Shown one piece after another: positions 8,193 through 16,784 of a stretch of DNA of 64,000 nucleotides (positions are counted from its first letter, which is position 1; each line of letters starts with the position of its first letter). Position numbers and translations under genes: made by a program. The DNA is taken from NCBI RefSeq assembly GCF_017942085.1, contig NZ_JAGKSP010000001.1:682001-746000 (forward strand). Reading direction: 5' to 3'. The notes beneath the pieces are model-generated. The model saw only the letters and a program-made list of their open reading frames with translations, was not told where the DNA came from and did no database searches. Source of the stretch: Paenibacillus lignilyticus (GTDB lineage: Bacteria > Bacillota > Bacilli > Paenibacillales > Paenibacillaceae).

Positions 8193-9197
8193 TTAAGCTT
8201 TCTTCACGTAAAGGCGTCCCGTCTCTTCCCAGATCTCGCCCGGAGCGAGGCTGTACAAGCCGATTTCATCAGCAGGCAAGTCCACATGCGGCGCGTTCAC
8301 GAGGTTGATTTGCGGCTCTGGGCAGAAGAAACCTTCTGTAGCGCCGTTGTTCCAAATCATCCATTGCTTATATGAAGTACCGACATCATAAACGAGCGTG
8401 ATGCCATGTTTCGTATCGGTCAGTTCCATCCGGTTGCGGCCATTCTGTGCCACTGCCGTGTAATGGTTGTCAAGCGATTCGAAGAAAGGATACACACCGT
8501 CGCCTTTCATCAGCTCTTCGTTGGTTGATAGCGGCTGATGTTTGCCTGTCGGAAGCATGCGCTCGCTCATTTCCCAGCGCTCGCCGATCGTCAGCTTCAA
8601 GCGGTAATCTTGCGCAGAACCGCCCGGAACGAACGGCGCATTCACCGAGGTGTGGAACGCGAACAGACATGGCATTACATCGTCGCCTTCATTGCGGACC
8701 ATGACATGCTGGTGCAAACCGTCGACGCTGATCGCATAACGCAGCTTGATTGTAAATTTGTGAGGCAGGTACGTGTACACGGCGCTTTGCTCGTCCACAG
8801 CTAACGAAACAACAACGTAGCTTTCGCCGGCTGTCGTGCCGAACTCTTCAACTGCCCAAGTCTCGCTATGTACAAAGCCATGCAGATGGTTGCCCGTCGC
8901 AGGCTCATTAACCGGGAATTGGTACGTGCGTCCGTTCCAAGGAAACTTGCCATCCTCGAAGCGATTCGGAGGAAACAATACCGGAATGCCATGTATAAAT
9001 GGTCTCGCTTTGAATGATTCCATTTCGTCAAGCGTTGGCTCATGCAAATATGGTGTACCGCTTTCCACATCGCGGAAAGCGATCAGATTCCCTCCAACCT
9101 CGGGCAGAATTGCCGCCTCGTAGCGGTCATATTTCAACCAAACAGCCTTTTCTCCCTGATAAGTGCCTACAAAAGCTCGATTCTCGCTCATCGTCAT
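8193..9197 (-). CDS. Aldose 1-epimerase family protein
   Basis: 334 residues with the galactose mutarotase-like beta fold. Visible landmarks are GGNLIAFRDVESG near residue 35, the substrate-site histidine in GNHLHGFVHSETW, CLFAFHTSVNAPF, and the C-terminal FFCPEPQINLVNAPH, which holds the catalytic glutamate region. It interconverts anomers of a free or phosphorylated aldose; the exact sugar is unknown. The ATG follows AAAGGAGAG by 5 nt. It is a single-gene unit between a repeat locus and a terminator. Confidence 0.88.
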   Translation of the reverse strand: MTMSENRAFVGTYQGEKAVWLKYDRYEAAILPEVGGNLIAFRDVESGTPYLHEPTLDEMESFKARPFIHGIPVLFPPNRFEDGKFPWNGRTYQFPVNEPATGNHLHGFVHSETWAVEEFGTTAGESYVVVSLAVDEQSAVYTYLPHKFTIKLRYAISVDGLHQHVMVRNEGDDVMPCLFAFHTSVNAPFVPGGSAQDYRLKLTIGERWEMSERMLPTGKHQPLSTNEELMKGDGVYPFFESLDNHYTAVAQNGRNRMELTDTKHGITLVYDVGTSYKQWMIWNNGATEGFFCPEPQINLVNAPHVDLPADEIGLYSLAPGEIWEETGRLYVKKA

Positions 9198-9282
9198 TTC
9201 TACTCTCCTTTAGCTTCTTGGATCGCTCAGACTACCTCACTAGATTAACATAGCCTATAGGGGATAATCACCCGTATTTTTC

Positions 9283-9345
9283 AAAAAAACCTCCCTTGCA
9301 AGGAACGTCCACATTCATGTGGACAGCTCGCTTTCACAAGAGAGG
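9283..9345 (-). terminator. Branched terminator of the esterase operon
   Basis: On the minus strand CCTCTCTTG pairs with CAAGGGAGG (one G-T), enclosing a perfect 7-bp hairpin (GTCCACA with TGTGGAC), and is followed by seven T residues. It ends the 12087-9365 operon. Confidence 0.7.
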
Positions 9346-9364
9346 CCTTGTTCCATTCCCTATC

Positions 9365-10168
9365 CTAATAGCCGTTTCGCTTCAGCCAAAGTCCGCAAAC
9401 CGTCGTCCAGTTGGCCACGTGAGGGTCTGCTTCCGCAAGTCCCATACCGTGCGCGCCCTGCTCATACACATGAAGGTCAAACGGGACTCCCGCACGGCGC
9501 AGCGCCATCGCAAACAATAAGCTGTTCTCGACCGGAACCGCACCATCATCGGACGTGTGCCAGAGGAATGTTGGCGGTGTGTCAGGCGTGACCTGCAGTT
9601 CGTTGCTCAGCAGCTCAACCAGCTCGGCCGACGGATTCGCGCCAAGCAGATTCATACGGGAGCCCTCGTGTGTAAACGGAGACTGCATCGTAATCACCGG
9701 GTAGCATAGAATCGCAAGATCGGGTCGGCAAGACATCCGTTCAATCGGATCATCCGCTTCCGGATTTCCGGCATCGTAGTGAGTACCGGCCGTAGAGACC
9801 AGATGTCCGCCGGCCGAGAAACCCAATATGCCGATCTTCCCGGCGTCTGCGCCAAGCTCTTCCGCATGAAGCCGAACATATCGAATGGCCCGCTGCACAT
9901 CGTACAACGCACTAGGGTATTGATAAGGCGCTACCCGGTAACGGAGCACGAAGGCCGAAATGCCAAGCCCATTAAGCCAAAGCGCAATCGGCTCCCCTTC
10001 ATGGTCGGCACGCATGCCGTACCCGCCGCCCGGACAGACGATCACGACACTCTTGCTGCCTTCTGCCAAATAAGGCGTCAGCGCAGGACGGTCCTCGTCA
10101 GTCGTTCCTGTCGCCAGCGGTGCGCCTTCCGGCCATAGCTCAATTAGCGTGTCCGCAGATCCAGCCAT
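9365..10168 (-). CDS. Alpha/beta hydrolase, acetyl-esterase type
   Basis: 267 residues. It has the oxyanion-hole motif CPGGGYG (45-51), the nucleophile elbow GFSAGG with Ser118, an acid in HTSDDGAVPV and the histidine in GAHGMGLAE. No signal peptide, so it is cytoplasmic and probably removes acetyl groups from imported sugars or oligosaccharides. The ATG at 10168 has GGAGGA 6 nt upstream and lies inside the end of the aldo/keto reductase gene (25-nt overlap), so the two are translationally linked. Last gene of a three-gene operon. Confidence 0.85.
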   Translation of the reverse strand: MAGSADTLIELWPEGAPLATGTTDEDRPALTPYLAEGSKSVVIVCPGGGYGMRADHEGEPIALWLNGLGISAFVLRYRVAPYQYPSALYDVQRAIRYVRLHAEELGADAGKIGILGFSAGGHLVSTAGTHYDAGNPEADDPIERMSCRPDLAILCYPVITMQSPFTHEGSRMNLLGANPSAELVELLSNELQVTPDTPPTFLWHTSDDGAVPVENSLLFAMALRRAGVPFDLHVYEQGAHGMGLAEADPHVANWTTVCGLWLKRNGY

Positions 10169-11076
10169 TTAACTTCCTCCGGCGTCAGTGTAATCGTTGT
10201 CGCTTCCAAACAAGATTTCATTTCCGCTTCATTCCGTGGTCCGATAATGGCAGCCGTTTGGAAGGATTGGCTCAGCACGTAAGCAAGAGCGATCTGGATC
10301 GTAGAGAAGCCTTTCTCTTTGCCCAGCTGCTCCGCACGGCGATAACGCTCCCAGTTATCGTCATTGTAGAACACCCGCACCAAATCAGCATCCGTGCGAT
10401 CTTCGGCCGTAAACCGGCCCGTGAAGAAACCTCGTGCTTGCGCCGACCAAGACAACAGCGGCAGCTCTGTGCGCTCATGCCAGCCCAGAATCTCTTCATC
10501 GACGCTAATGCAATCCGCCCAATAGGGTTCTTGGGCTTTCGCCAGACTCAAGTTAGGGCTGCTGAATTCAAAGCCGCGCAGACCATGAGCAGCTGCATAC
10601 TCATTCGCCTCTTGCAGACGAGCCGTCGTCCAGTTGGAACCGCCAAACGTACGTATTCGGCCGGCTTCGATATGCTCATTGAGAATCTCAACGATTTCGC
10701 CGACAGGCACATTCGTATCATCGCGGTGAAGAGCATACAAGTCGATGTAGTCCGTGCGCAGACGCTCCAGGCTGATCATCAACTCGTTGTAAATGGATTG
10801 TTTGTTCACTTGCGGACCCAGGTGATTCGGGTGACCGCCTTTCGTCCATACATTGATGGATTCGCGGTTTTTGCGCTCCTCCATCCACATGCCGATTGCT
10901 TGCTCGCTTTTACCGCCGGCATATATGAAAGCCGAATCGATAGTGTTTCCTCCGATTGCCGTAAACGCGTCTAAATTTGCACACACCAATTCATAAACTT
11001 CCGGTGCAAAATAATCCGATCCCATGATAAGCTGAGAGATGCCCTGCTTAACGCCGGGTAGTTTGATTTGTTTCAT
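10144..11076 (-). CDS. Aldo/keto reductase
   Basis: 310 residues. The AKR catalytic tetrad is visible: Asp in GGNTIDSA, Tyr in FIYAGG, Lys in VWTKGG and His in YALHRDD; IRTFGGSNW is the family signature. It reduces carbonyls or oxidises sugar alcohols with NADPH. I start it at the ATG at 11076 behind AGGAGG, rather than the TTG at 11100. It sits 24 nt behind a Gfo/Idh/MocA gene and overlaps the esterase gene, so all three probably process one carbohydrate. Confidence 0.88.
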   Translation of the reverse strand: MKQIKLPGVKQGISQLIMGSDYFAPEVYELVCANLDAFTAIGGNTIDSAFIYAGGKSEQAIGMWMEERKNRESINVWTKGGHPNHLGPQVNKQSIYNELMISLERLRTDYIDLYALHRDDTNVPVGEIVEILNEHIEAGRIRTFGGSNWTTARLQEANEYAAAHGLRGFEFSSPNLSLAKAQEPYWADCISVDEEILGWHERTELPLLSWSAQARGFFTGRFTAEDRTDADLVRVFYNDDNWERYRRAEQLGKEKGFSTIQIALAYVLSQSFQTAAIIGPRNEAEMKSCLEATTITLTPEEVKWLDLRTR

Positions 11077-11100
11077 CGTATGATAAACCTCCTGCTTCAA

Positions 11101-12087
11101 TTAGATGCTAACCCGAGTACGTGAGTAAGCCGATTTCAAACAAGCATCGATAACTTTCATATTGGCCACGGCATCGGCAGGTGTGAAGGCCGCTTCTTTC
11201 TCGCCCCATACTACACGGGCAAACTCATCTGCTTGCAGTGCATATTGATTCAGCTGCGGCTGCGTCACTTCGCGCTTGCCGTCTTTGGAATGAACGTAGA
11301 AAGTAGGATTGCCGATATACGCTTCAGGCACTTCGATACGGCCGTTAGTTCCGATGATTTCCAGCGTGTTGCGGAAAGCCGCCCACATGCCGCAATCGAA
11401 TGTCAGTGCTACGCTGTTCGGGAATTCCAAAATACCCGATGCCATCATATCGACATTGTCGTGCTCGGGGGAAATCAATGCATGTACGGTTGCCGCCTCA
11501 GGCTCAGCACCGAGCAGCAATCTTGCTGCGCTGATTGGATAGCAGCCTACGTCATAGATCGAACCGCCGCCCCAGTCTCTGCGGTATCGTACGTTCTTGG
11601 AATCGCCTGCGTTATTGAATGTAAACGTGCCGTGAATCCCGCGCAGCTCGCCGATTTCGCCGGAAGCGATAATCGCTTGAATCTCTTCATAGCGCGGGTG
11701 CTGGCGGTACATGAACGCTTCTGCCAGGTGAACGCCGTTCTTCGCAGCGGCATCGGCCATGCGAGCGGCCTCTTCCGCATTAAGCGCAATCGGTTTCTCA
11801 CATAGGACATGCTTGCCTGCTTCCATCGCACGGATGGACCATTCCATATGCAAATGATTCGGCAGTGGAATATAGATAGCATCGATATCCGCATCATTCA
11901 AAATTTCTTCATAGCTTCCATAAGCTTTGGCAATGCCGAGCTTCGCTGCGGTTTCTTCTGCCTTTGCCAAATCGCGGCTTGCAATCGCTGTCACTTCCCC
12001 GGTTTCGGATTGTTTCGTACCCGGAATAACGGAGTGTACGGCGATTCCGGCACAGCCGATAACGCCCCAACGCAATTTACGTGTCAA
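11101..12087 (-). CDS. Gfo/Idh/MocA family oxidoreductase, TTG start
   Basis: 328 residues, with the Rossmann motif WGVIGCAGIA at the N-terminus and the EKP triad in HVLCEKPIALNAEEA; it resembles dimeric dihydrodiol or glucose-fructose oxidoreductase-like members (YRRDWGGGSIYDVGCYPISA). The frame is open up to 12177, but the Rossmann strand starts only after TTG at 12087, which has AAAGGTGG 8 nt upstream; the extra N-terminal residues of longer versions have no family counterpart. First gene of the operon with the reductase and esterase. Substrate unknown. Confidence 0.88.
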   Translation of the reverse strand: MTRKLRWGVIGCAGIAVHSVIPGTKQSETGEVTAIASRDLAKAEETAAKLGIAKAYGSYEEILNDADIDAIYIPLPNHLHMEWSIRAMEAGKHVLCEKPIALNAEEAARMADAAAKNGVHLAEAFMYRQHPRYEEIQAIIASGEIGELRGIHGTFTFNNAGDSKNVRYRRDWGGGSIYDVGCYPISAARLLLGAEPEAATVHALISPEHDNVDMMASGILEFPNSVALTFDCGMWAAFRNTLEIIGTNGRIEVPEAYIGNPTFYVHSKDGKREVTQPQLNQYALQADEFARVVWGEKEAAFTPADAVANMKVIDACLKSAYSRTRVSI

Positions 12088-12244
12088 TGTGATGGCCACC
12101 TTTTTCGATAAATTGGATTCGACCCTAGTATAGTCCATAATGAGAAGGGAAGAAATATAAAACAACTTCATTTTCATATAACAAAAGCGTACTCAAGCGA
12201 CACCAAATAGTCTTGAACCCGCATAAGAAAGTAGGCTGCACCGC

Positions 12245-12850
12245 TTGGAATATCTATTAGAACTGCTTATCTTCCGCTATGGATATATCGGATTAACGTT
12301 CGCACTCGCGCTAGGTATAGTCGGTGTGCCCGTCCCGGACGAAGTGCTGCTCACGTACTCCGGCTATCTTGCCGGCAACGGAACGCTGCATCCACTGCTT
12401 GTCGTGTTATGCGCCTTTCTGGGCTCGGCTCTGGGCATTACCTTGAGCTACTTGATCGGCATCCGATTCGGTCTCCCTTTCCTGCTCAAATATGGTCCCA
12501 AAATTCACATCTCCGCTGCCAAGATTGAACGTGCGCAAGGGTGGATGAATAAATACGGAAATGTGCTGCTTATCCTGGGCTTCTTTGTACCGGGCCTTCG
12601 CCACATAACGGCTTATATGGCAGGGATGTCGAGGCTGAAATTCAGTACGTTTATGCTATATGCTTACACGGGTGCGCTGTCTTGGAGCGTTCTCTTTATT
12701 TATATCGGCTTCCTGCTGGGGGATCGCTGGCTGCATGTCAAATATTACGTCCATCATTATGGACTCGCTTTCTTGCTCTGCGGGGGAATTGCGATATTCG
12801 CCGTGCTCAGCTTCCGCATGCTGCTGGCGATGAGGAAAGTGAAGGCGTAA
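12245..12850 (+). CDS. DedA family membrane protein
   Basis: 201 residues with four to five hydrophobic segments and the DedA/SNARE-associated pattern: GVPVPDEVLL near the N-terminus, FFVPGLRHITAYMAGMSRL in the middle and a basic C-terminus (MRKVKA). DedA proteins are proton-dependent membrane transporters; some members flip undecaprenyl phosphate or phosphatidylethanolamine. The start is a TTG at 12245 with a weak AGTAGG upstream; an in-frame stop at 12224 leaves little room for another. Divergent from the oxidoreductase operon. Confidence 0.9.
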   Translation: MEYLLELLIFRYGYIGLTFALALGIVGVPVPDEVLLTYSGYLAGNGTLHPLLVVLCAFLGSALGITLSYLIGIRFGLPFLLKYGPKIHISAAKIERAQGWMNKYGNVLLILGFFVPGLRHITAYMAGMSRLKFSTFMLYAYTGALSWSVLFIYIGFLLGDRWLHVKYYVHHYGLAFLLCGGIAIFAVLSFRMLLAMRKVKA

Positions 12851-12917
12851 ACAAACCGAAGAAGGCTCTACTGCAATCATTCGACTGCGAGTGAAGCCTT
12901 GCCGGACCGCGATTCAA

Positions 12918-13703
12918 TTAAAGCTTGATGCCAAAATATTTCTCCAGCGCTGCATCAAACTCTGTTTTCGTTGCCGCATTAAATACAACAGGCGCACCTT
13001 CACCTGCGAAAATACGGAACTCCTCGCCGGATACCGTATTGCGTCCTTCCTTCGTTCGAATGGCGAGAATCGGAGCTTTTCTAAACACCGAATCCGGCGC
13101 ATTCTCGCACCAGAACGTGGCAAATTCATAATCTCCCGCAAGCTGAGGTTCTTCTGTAAAGGAATAGATACGGCTCCATTCCCCGCGCTTCAACTCGCAC
13201 AGGAACCACCCAAACTCACGGTCTCGTTCCATCCGGTAGACTTCCTCGCCTTGTGCCTGCTCCAGCTTCTCAATCAGCTCGATCGGCCGCCTCGGTACGA
13301 TGCCCCCAACACCGACATCGACTAAATAGGTACGGCCCTCTGCCTCCACCTTTAACACGTGGTGACGTCGTTTTGGCGGCAATGTATCGACATCACGCCA
13401 GAAACGGGCTACGAGATCCGTAACCGGATACCCCAGCTCCCGCAGCAGCCAGCCGAACAATGCATTCAGCTCGAAGCAGTAACCGCCGCGGCGGCGGTGA
13501 ATGATTTTGTCCTTGAGGGAGTCGATTTGCAGGGACAGCGGGATGCCGTTCATAATATCCAAATTCTCATAAGGCACTGTGTGAAGATGACATTCTTGCA
13601 GGTCGGCGAGCGCTGCTGCACTGCCGTCAAGCGGTCCTTCATAGCCGATCCTCTCGAGATAGGCTGCAACTTCAGGTTTTACGCGCGTGCGATCATTCGG
13701 CAT
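12918..13703 (-). CDS. Arylamine N-acetyltransferase
   Basis: 261 residues. The Cys-His-Asp triad of NAT enzymes is visible: Cys76 in RRGGYCFELN, His114 or His115 in RRHHVLKV, and Asp129 in YLVDVGVGG. The N-terminal HTVPYENLDI motif is also conserved. It transfers acetyl from acetyl-CoA to aromatic amines or hydrazines and may detoxify xenobiotics. It is a lone gene convergent with DedA. Confidence 0.93.
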   Translation of the reverse strand: MPNDRTRVKPEVAAYLERIGYEGPLDGSAAALADLQECHLHTVPYENLDIMNGIPLSLQIDSLKDKIIHRRRGGYCFELNALFGWLLRELGYPVTDLVARFWRDVDTLPPKRRHHVLKVEAEGRTYLVDVGVGGIVPRRPIELIEKLEQAQGEEVYRMERDREFGWFLCELKRGEWSRIYSFTEEPQLAGDYEFATFWCENAPDSVFRKAPILAIRTKEGRNTVSGEEFRIFAGEGAPVVFNAATKTEFDAALEKYFGIKL

Positions 13704-13797
13704 CTTACGTCTACTCCTTTGCCCTTACTTCGTAAGGCATGAATACTATTAAGTTTAATTTTCATCGTCGAAATGTTCAACACTTTTCACCCTAATA

Positions 13798-13827
13798 TTG
13801 GTGCTGCGGCGCCGGGAAGGTTATACT
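13798..13827 (+). promoter_or_regulatory. Sigma-A-like promoter of the nucleoside hydrolase gene
   Basis: TTGGTG (13798-13803), 18-nt spacer, TATACT (13822-13827), about 40 nt ahead of the ATG at 13869. Confidence 0.55.
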
Positions 13828-13868
13828 GGACTATAGCATGATTTAACAATTGGATAAGGAGTTACATA

Positions 13869-14819
13869 ATGAAACAGCTGAAAATGATCATCGATGCCGA
13901 TACGGGAATTGACGACGCACTGGCCATCCTCTATGGAATCAAGTCAGGAAAGGCGGATATCGTAGGGATTACAACGACTTTTGGCAATATTCCCGTCGAT
14001 CAAGCCACCGAGAATACATTGCGAATTTTAAAGCTAGCCGGACGAGAGAACGAAATTCCCGTCAGTCAAGGTGCTTCACAGCCCCTTACACGCATCGTGA
14101 AAGTATTCCCTACGCATGTTCATGGCGTTAACGGGATCGGCGATGTGGAGCTTCCCGCTTCTACGCAGCGTCCAATTTCGGAACCCGCTGACGATTTCAT
14201 CGTTCGCAAGGCGGATGAGCTGGAGAACGAACTGGTTATCGTTGCGCTTGGCAGACTTACGAATATCGCGCATGCGCTGAAGAAGGACCCTGAGCTTCCT
14301 TCGAAGGTTAAGCATCTCTATTTAATGGGCGGAGCCGTTCATGTTGCCGGCAATGTGACACCGACTTCCGAAGCGAACATTTGGGGTGATCCGGAAGCAG
14401 CCGACTTCGTCTTCCAATCCGGCTTGAAGATCACGATGGTCGGTTTGGACGTCACCTATCAAACACGGCTTCGCCAATCGCATCTGGATCTGCTGGAGCA
14501 ATCCTGCAAGCCGGAGAATCGCGAGATTGTCAGCTTCCTGAATCGGTCCATGTCCTACTATTTCAATTTCTACCGCCAGTCGGATGCCTTGCAGCAATGT
14601 GCGCCTATGCATGACCCACTTGCCGTGCTGGTTGCACTGGAGCCCGGCATCGTGCAGACGCAGCAAATGCATCTTTCGGTGGAATGCAAAGGCGAGCTAA
14701 CCCTGGGTATGACCGTTGCTGACCTGCGGAGAAAGCCGGTCGCCGGCTCCCCGGTTGACGTGTGCATTAACGTTGATGCGGACCGCGCGATCGATCTTAT
14801 GCTGGAAGTGTTTGTATAG
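13869..14819 (+). CDS. Inosine-uridine preferring nucleoside hydrolase family
   Basis: 316 residues. The metal-binding signature DADTGIDD occupies residues 9-16, and LYLMGGAVHVAGN and SEANIWGDPEAA carry other calcium and ribose contacts; MHDPLAVLVAL supplies the C-terminal Asp. It hydrolyses the N-glycosidic bond of nucleosides to base and ribose in purine/pyrimidine salvage. The ATG follows AAGGAG, and its own promoter and terminator mark it as a single-gene unit. Confidence 0.93.
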   Translation: MKQLKMIIDADTGIDDALAILYGIKSGKADIVGITTTFGNIPVDQATENTLRILKLAGRENEIPVSQGASQPLTRIVKVFPTHVHGVNGIGDVELPASTQRPISEPADDFIVRKADELENELVIVALGRLTNIAHALKKDPELPSKVKHLYLMGGAVHVAGNVTPTSEANIWGDPEAADFVFQSGLKITMVGLDVTYQTRLRQSHLDLLEQSCKPENREIVSFLNRSMSYYFNFYRQSDALQQCAPMHDPLAVLVALEPGIVQTQQMHLSVECKGELTLGMTVADLRRKPVAGSPVDVCINVDADRAIDLMLEVFV

Positions 14820-14827
14820 TGGGAATC

Positions 14828-14872
14828 AAGGGACAGGGCAGAATTGGCTGCGCTGTCCCTTTCGATTTTGTT
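14828..14872 (+). terminator. Terminator of the nucleoside hydrolase gene
   Basis: A perfect 9-bp stem (AAGGGACAG with CTGTCCCTT, 16-nt loop) is followed by a T-rich tail, TCGATTTTGTT. Confidence 0.8.
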
Positions 14873-14875
14873 GCA

Positions 14876-14904
14876 TTGACTAAGAACGAACGTTCCCTTA
14901 TCAT
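14876..14904 (+). promoter_or_regulatory. Promoter with LexA-like box in its spacer
   Basis: TTGACT (14876-14881), 17-nt spacer and TATCAT (14899-14904) form a good sigma-A promoter for the GyrI-like gene. The spacer contains AGAACGAACGTTCC (14883-14896), which fits the Firmicutes LexA/DinR consensus CGAACRNRYGTTYC at 13 of 14 positions, including the GAAC-N4-GTTC core. Repression by LexA and induction by DNA damage are inferred. Confidence 0.6.
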
Positions 14905-14937
14905 GAACTTGTATGAATCTTCCTTAGAGGTGATTGG

Positions 14938-15432
14938 GTGAGACAGCTGAATATTTCAGTTTTGCCGGAGAAGAGGGCTCAACTTGTTGATCATGCGGAA
15001 ATGAAATTGATCGGCATCCCTTGTATTGGTCTTCAGGACATGGGGAGCAAATTCCGTCACGCGAAAGAAAGCTTGCTTGGACTTGCCGCACATATGCCTC
15101 AGATCATTGATGCTTCCGTCCAGTATGGGATGTGGCCGCAGGCTGCTGAACAGGATGTCCCGAATACGCATGCTTATCTGTTATCCGTAGAAGTGACTAC
15201 GTTTGAAGGAATACCGGAATGGTTTGCGCGCATGACCGTCCCCGCTCAGAGCTGTGTCGTTGCCGCCAGCCAAGATGGTGATTTTGAAGGCGCCGGAGAA
15301 ATTATCGAAGCATTTATTGAGACGAACGCTTTGCAGCCTGATCCGCAGCCGCGAGATTATATCATCTGCGAGCGCTATCGCTATAATGCCGAAGGTTTCG
15401 CTCGATATTCTTTTCCAATTCTATTGTCCTAA
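14938..15432 (+). CDS. GyrI-like small-molecule-binding domain protein
   Basis: 164 residues, a stand-alone domain of the GyrI/AraC effector-binding type: MKLIGIPCIGLQDMG opens the fold, YLLSVEVTTF is the central strand, and PRDYIICERY closes it. There is no DNA-binding domain. Relatives bind drugs or inhibit DNA gyrase. The start is GTG at 14938, 5 nt after AGAGGTGA. Its promoter overlaps a LexA-like box, which matters because the E. coli gyrase inhibitor SbmC (GyrI) is SOS-induced. The function here remains a prediction. Confidence 0.72.
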   Translation: MRQLNISVLPEKRAQLVDHAEMKLIGIPCIGLQDMGSKFRHAKESLLGLAAHMPQIIDASVQYGMWPQAAEQDVPNTHAYLLSVEVTTFEGIPEWFARMTVPAQSCVVAASQDGDFEGAGEIIEAFIETNALQPDPQPRDYIICERYRYNAEGFARYSFPILLS

Positions 15433-15469
15433 TCATTGTTGATATAGAAGTCCCCTCCAGGAGGAGCCC

Positions 15470-16363
15470 ATGACCGTATTCCGAGGTGAAAATTACTTCC
15501 ATCAGGAAAATTTCCCCTTCCATATTGATCGCTACACGATCCAGAAGGGGGAGCATATCCCTTCGCATACGCATGACTTTGTGGAGCTTGTCTTCGTCGT
15601 GGAAGGCAGCGCGCTTCATGAAATGTCCGGCCATACCTACCAGCTTGTTGCCGGGGACGTATTTGTGCTGGAGCCCAACGTCTATCACAGCTATACCTGT
15701 TCATCGGAGAAGGAAACGATCGTGTACAATGTTCTCTTCGAAGCATCCTTTCTTCAGCGCGAGATGGAAGTGCTGCAGCAAATGCCTTCGTTCGTCAACT
15801 TCTTCTACCTGGTTCCCTTTCTGCGCAAAACGCAATCCTTCGTTCCCTATCACTCCCTTCAGCCCGGTCAGAAACTCCAGATCCAATCGCATCTGCAAAC
15901 CATCTACGACGAATTCCGCCAGCGGCGGGAGGGCTATCAGCTCATCATCAAGACAAGGTGGATTGAATGTCTCGTCTGGCTCAGCCGCTTCCATCACGAG
16001 AACCGCAAAACGCTGCAGCCCGTCGCCGTCAGCGATAAAGAATGGATGGAATCCATCGTCAACTTCGTGGAGCTGCATTACTATCAGCCGCTCACCTTGC
16101 AGCAGCTAAGCCAATTATGCGGCATGAGCGTCTCTTCCTTCACCGCCAAGTTCAAGGAAACAACCGGTCTCAGCCTGCTCGACTATAAGCACGCCGTCCA
16201 AATCCGGCATGCCGTAACTCTGCTTGAGACCACCGACAACAAGGTGCTCAACATTGCCCTGGACGTCGGCTTCAACGACGTCAGCTTCTTCAACCGCATG
16301 TTCCGCAAGCACACCGGCCAGACGCCGGGCGAATACCGCCGGCGGTTGAATGCGCGAACCTAG
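15470..16363 (+). CDS. AraC family regulator with cupin domain
   Basis: 297 residues. The N-terminal cupin (IPSHTHDFVELVFVVEGSAL, about residues 32-51) should bind a sugar; the C-terminal part has two HTH motifs (LTLQQLSQLCGMSVSSFTAK and NIALDVGFNDVSFFNRMFRK). AGGAGG precedes the ATG by about 5 nt. It starts 37 nt after the GyrI-like gene on the same strand; the neighbours do not reveal its target, although a sugar ABC operon lies downstream on the other strand. Confidence 0.9.
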   Translation: MTVFRGENYFHQENFPFHIDRYTIQKGEHIPSHTHDFVELVFVVEGSALHEMSGHTYQLVAGDVFVLEPNVYHSYTCSSEKETIVYNVLFEASFLQREMEVLQQMPSFVNFFYLVPFLRKTQSFVPYHSLQPGQKLQIQSHLQTIYDEFRQRREGYQLIIKTRWIECLVWLSRFHHENRKTLQPVAVSDKEWMESIVNFVELHYYQPLTLQQLSQLCGMSVSSFTAKFKETTGLSLLDYKHAVQIRHAVTLLETTDNKVLNIALDVGFNDVSFFNRMFRKHTGQTPGEYRRRLNART

Positions 16364-16454
16364 CGGGAACGTCCCAAGGTATAGGTCGGTTTATTGCATT
16401 GTCGGGAGGCTGATTCAATAGGCGGCGCTCCCCGCGCGGCAAAGTGGCGTTCGC

Positions 16455-16640
16455 TATTTGATGAGCGGTACCTGGTACCTCTCTTTTGATGACAACCGGC
16501 TCTTATTGTTCTTTGTACGGTATCTGATACCTCTCTTTTACTGGAGTGCAGGTAAATTGCCCCCAGAGCAACTCTTCCGCATGTGGTTGCTACCTTTTTC
16601 GCTGTTCCGCGTTAGCACTCCCTCTCTGAATACTACTCAC
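16455..16640 (+). repeat. Degenerate GGTAYC hairpin units plus GAGCAACTC-type unit
   Basis: The 420-bp gap between convergent genes holds two units with cores at 16465 and 16517, 52 bp apart: GGTACCTGGTACC and GGTATCTGATACC, each followed by TCTCTTTT. The arms differ by a matched C-G to T-A change. A third, different element follows (TTGC, 7 nt, GCAA near 16557, then CAACTCTT). Close relatives are found at 45810-45900 and 42470-42550. No gene was recognised in 16364-16704. Confidence 0.6.
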
Positions 16641-16704
16641 CTTCCAGCCACTTAGCACCAGCCCGCCCCCCATGCGCCATTCGACTGCAAGCCATTCGGC
16701 ACAA

Positions 16705-16738
16705 CAAAAAAACCTCCTACACACAAAGGTGTAAGAGG
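16705..16738 (-). terminator. Terminator of the first sugar ABC operon
   Basis: CCTCTTACAC and GTGTAGGAGG pair (one wobble) on the minus strand and are followed by eight T residues. It follows the solute-binding protein gene. Confidence 0.85.
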
Positions 16739-16784
16739 CATTTTGTCTTGCATGTCTTGCATGTCTTGCATGTCTAGCTAATCC

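Noticed and set aside
12141-12177. Extended N-terminus of the oxidoreductase starting at 12177
   Set aside because: The extra residues have no family counterpart and the TTG at 12087 has the better ribosome site.
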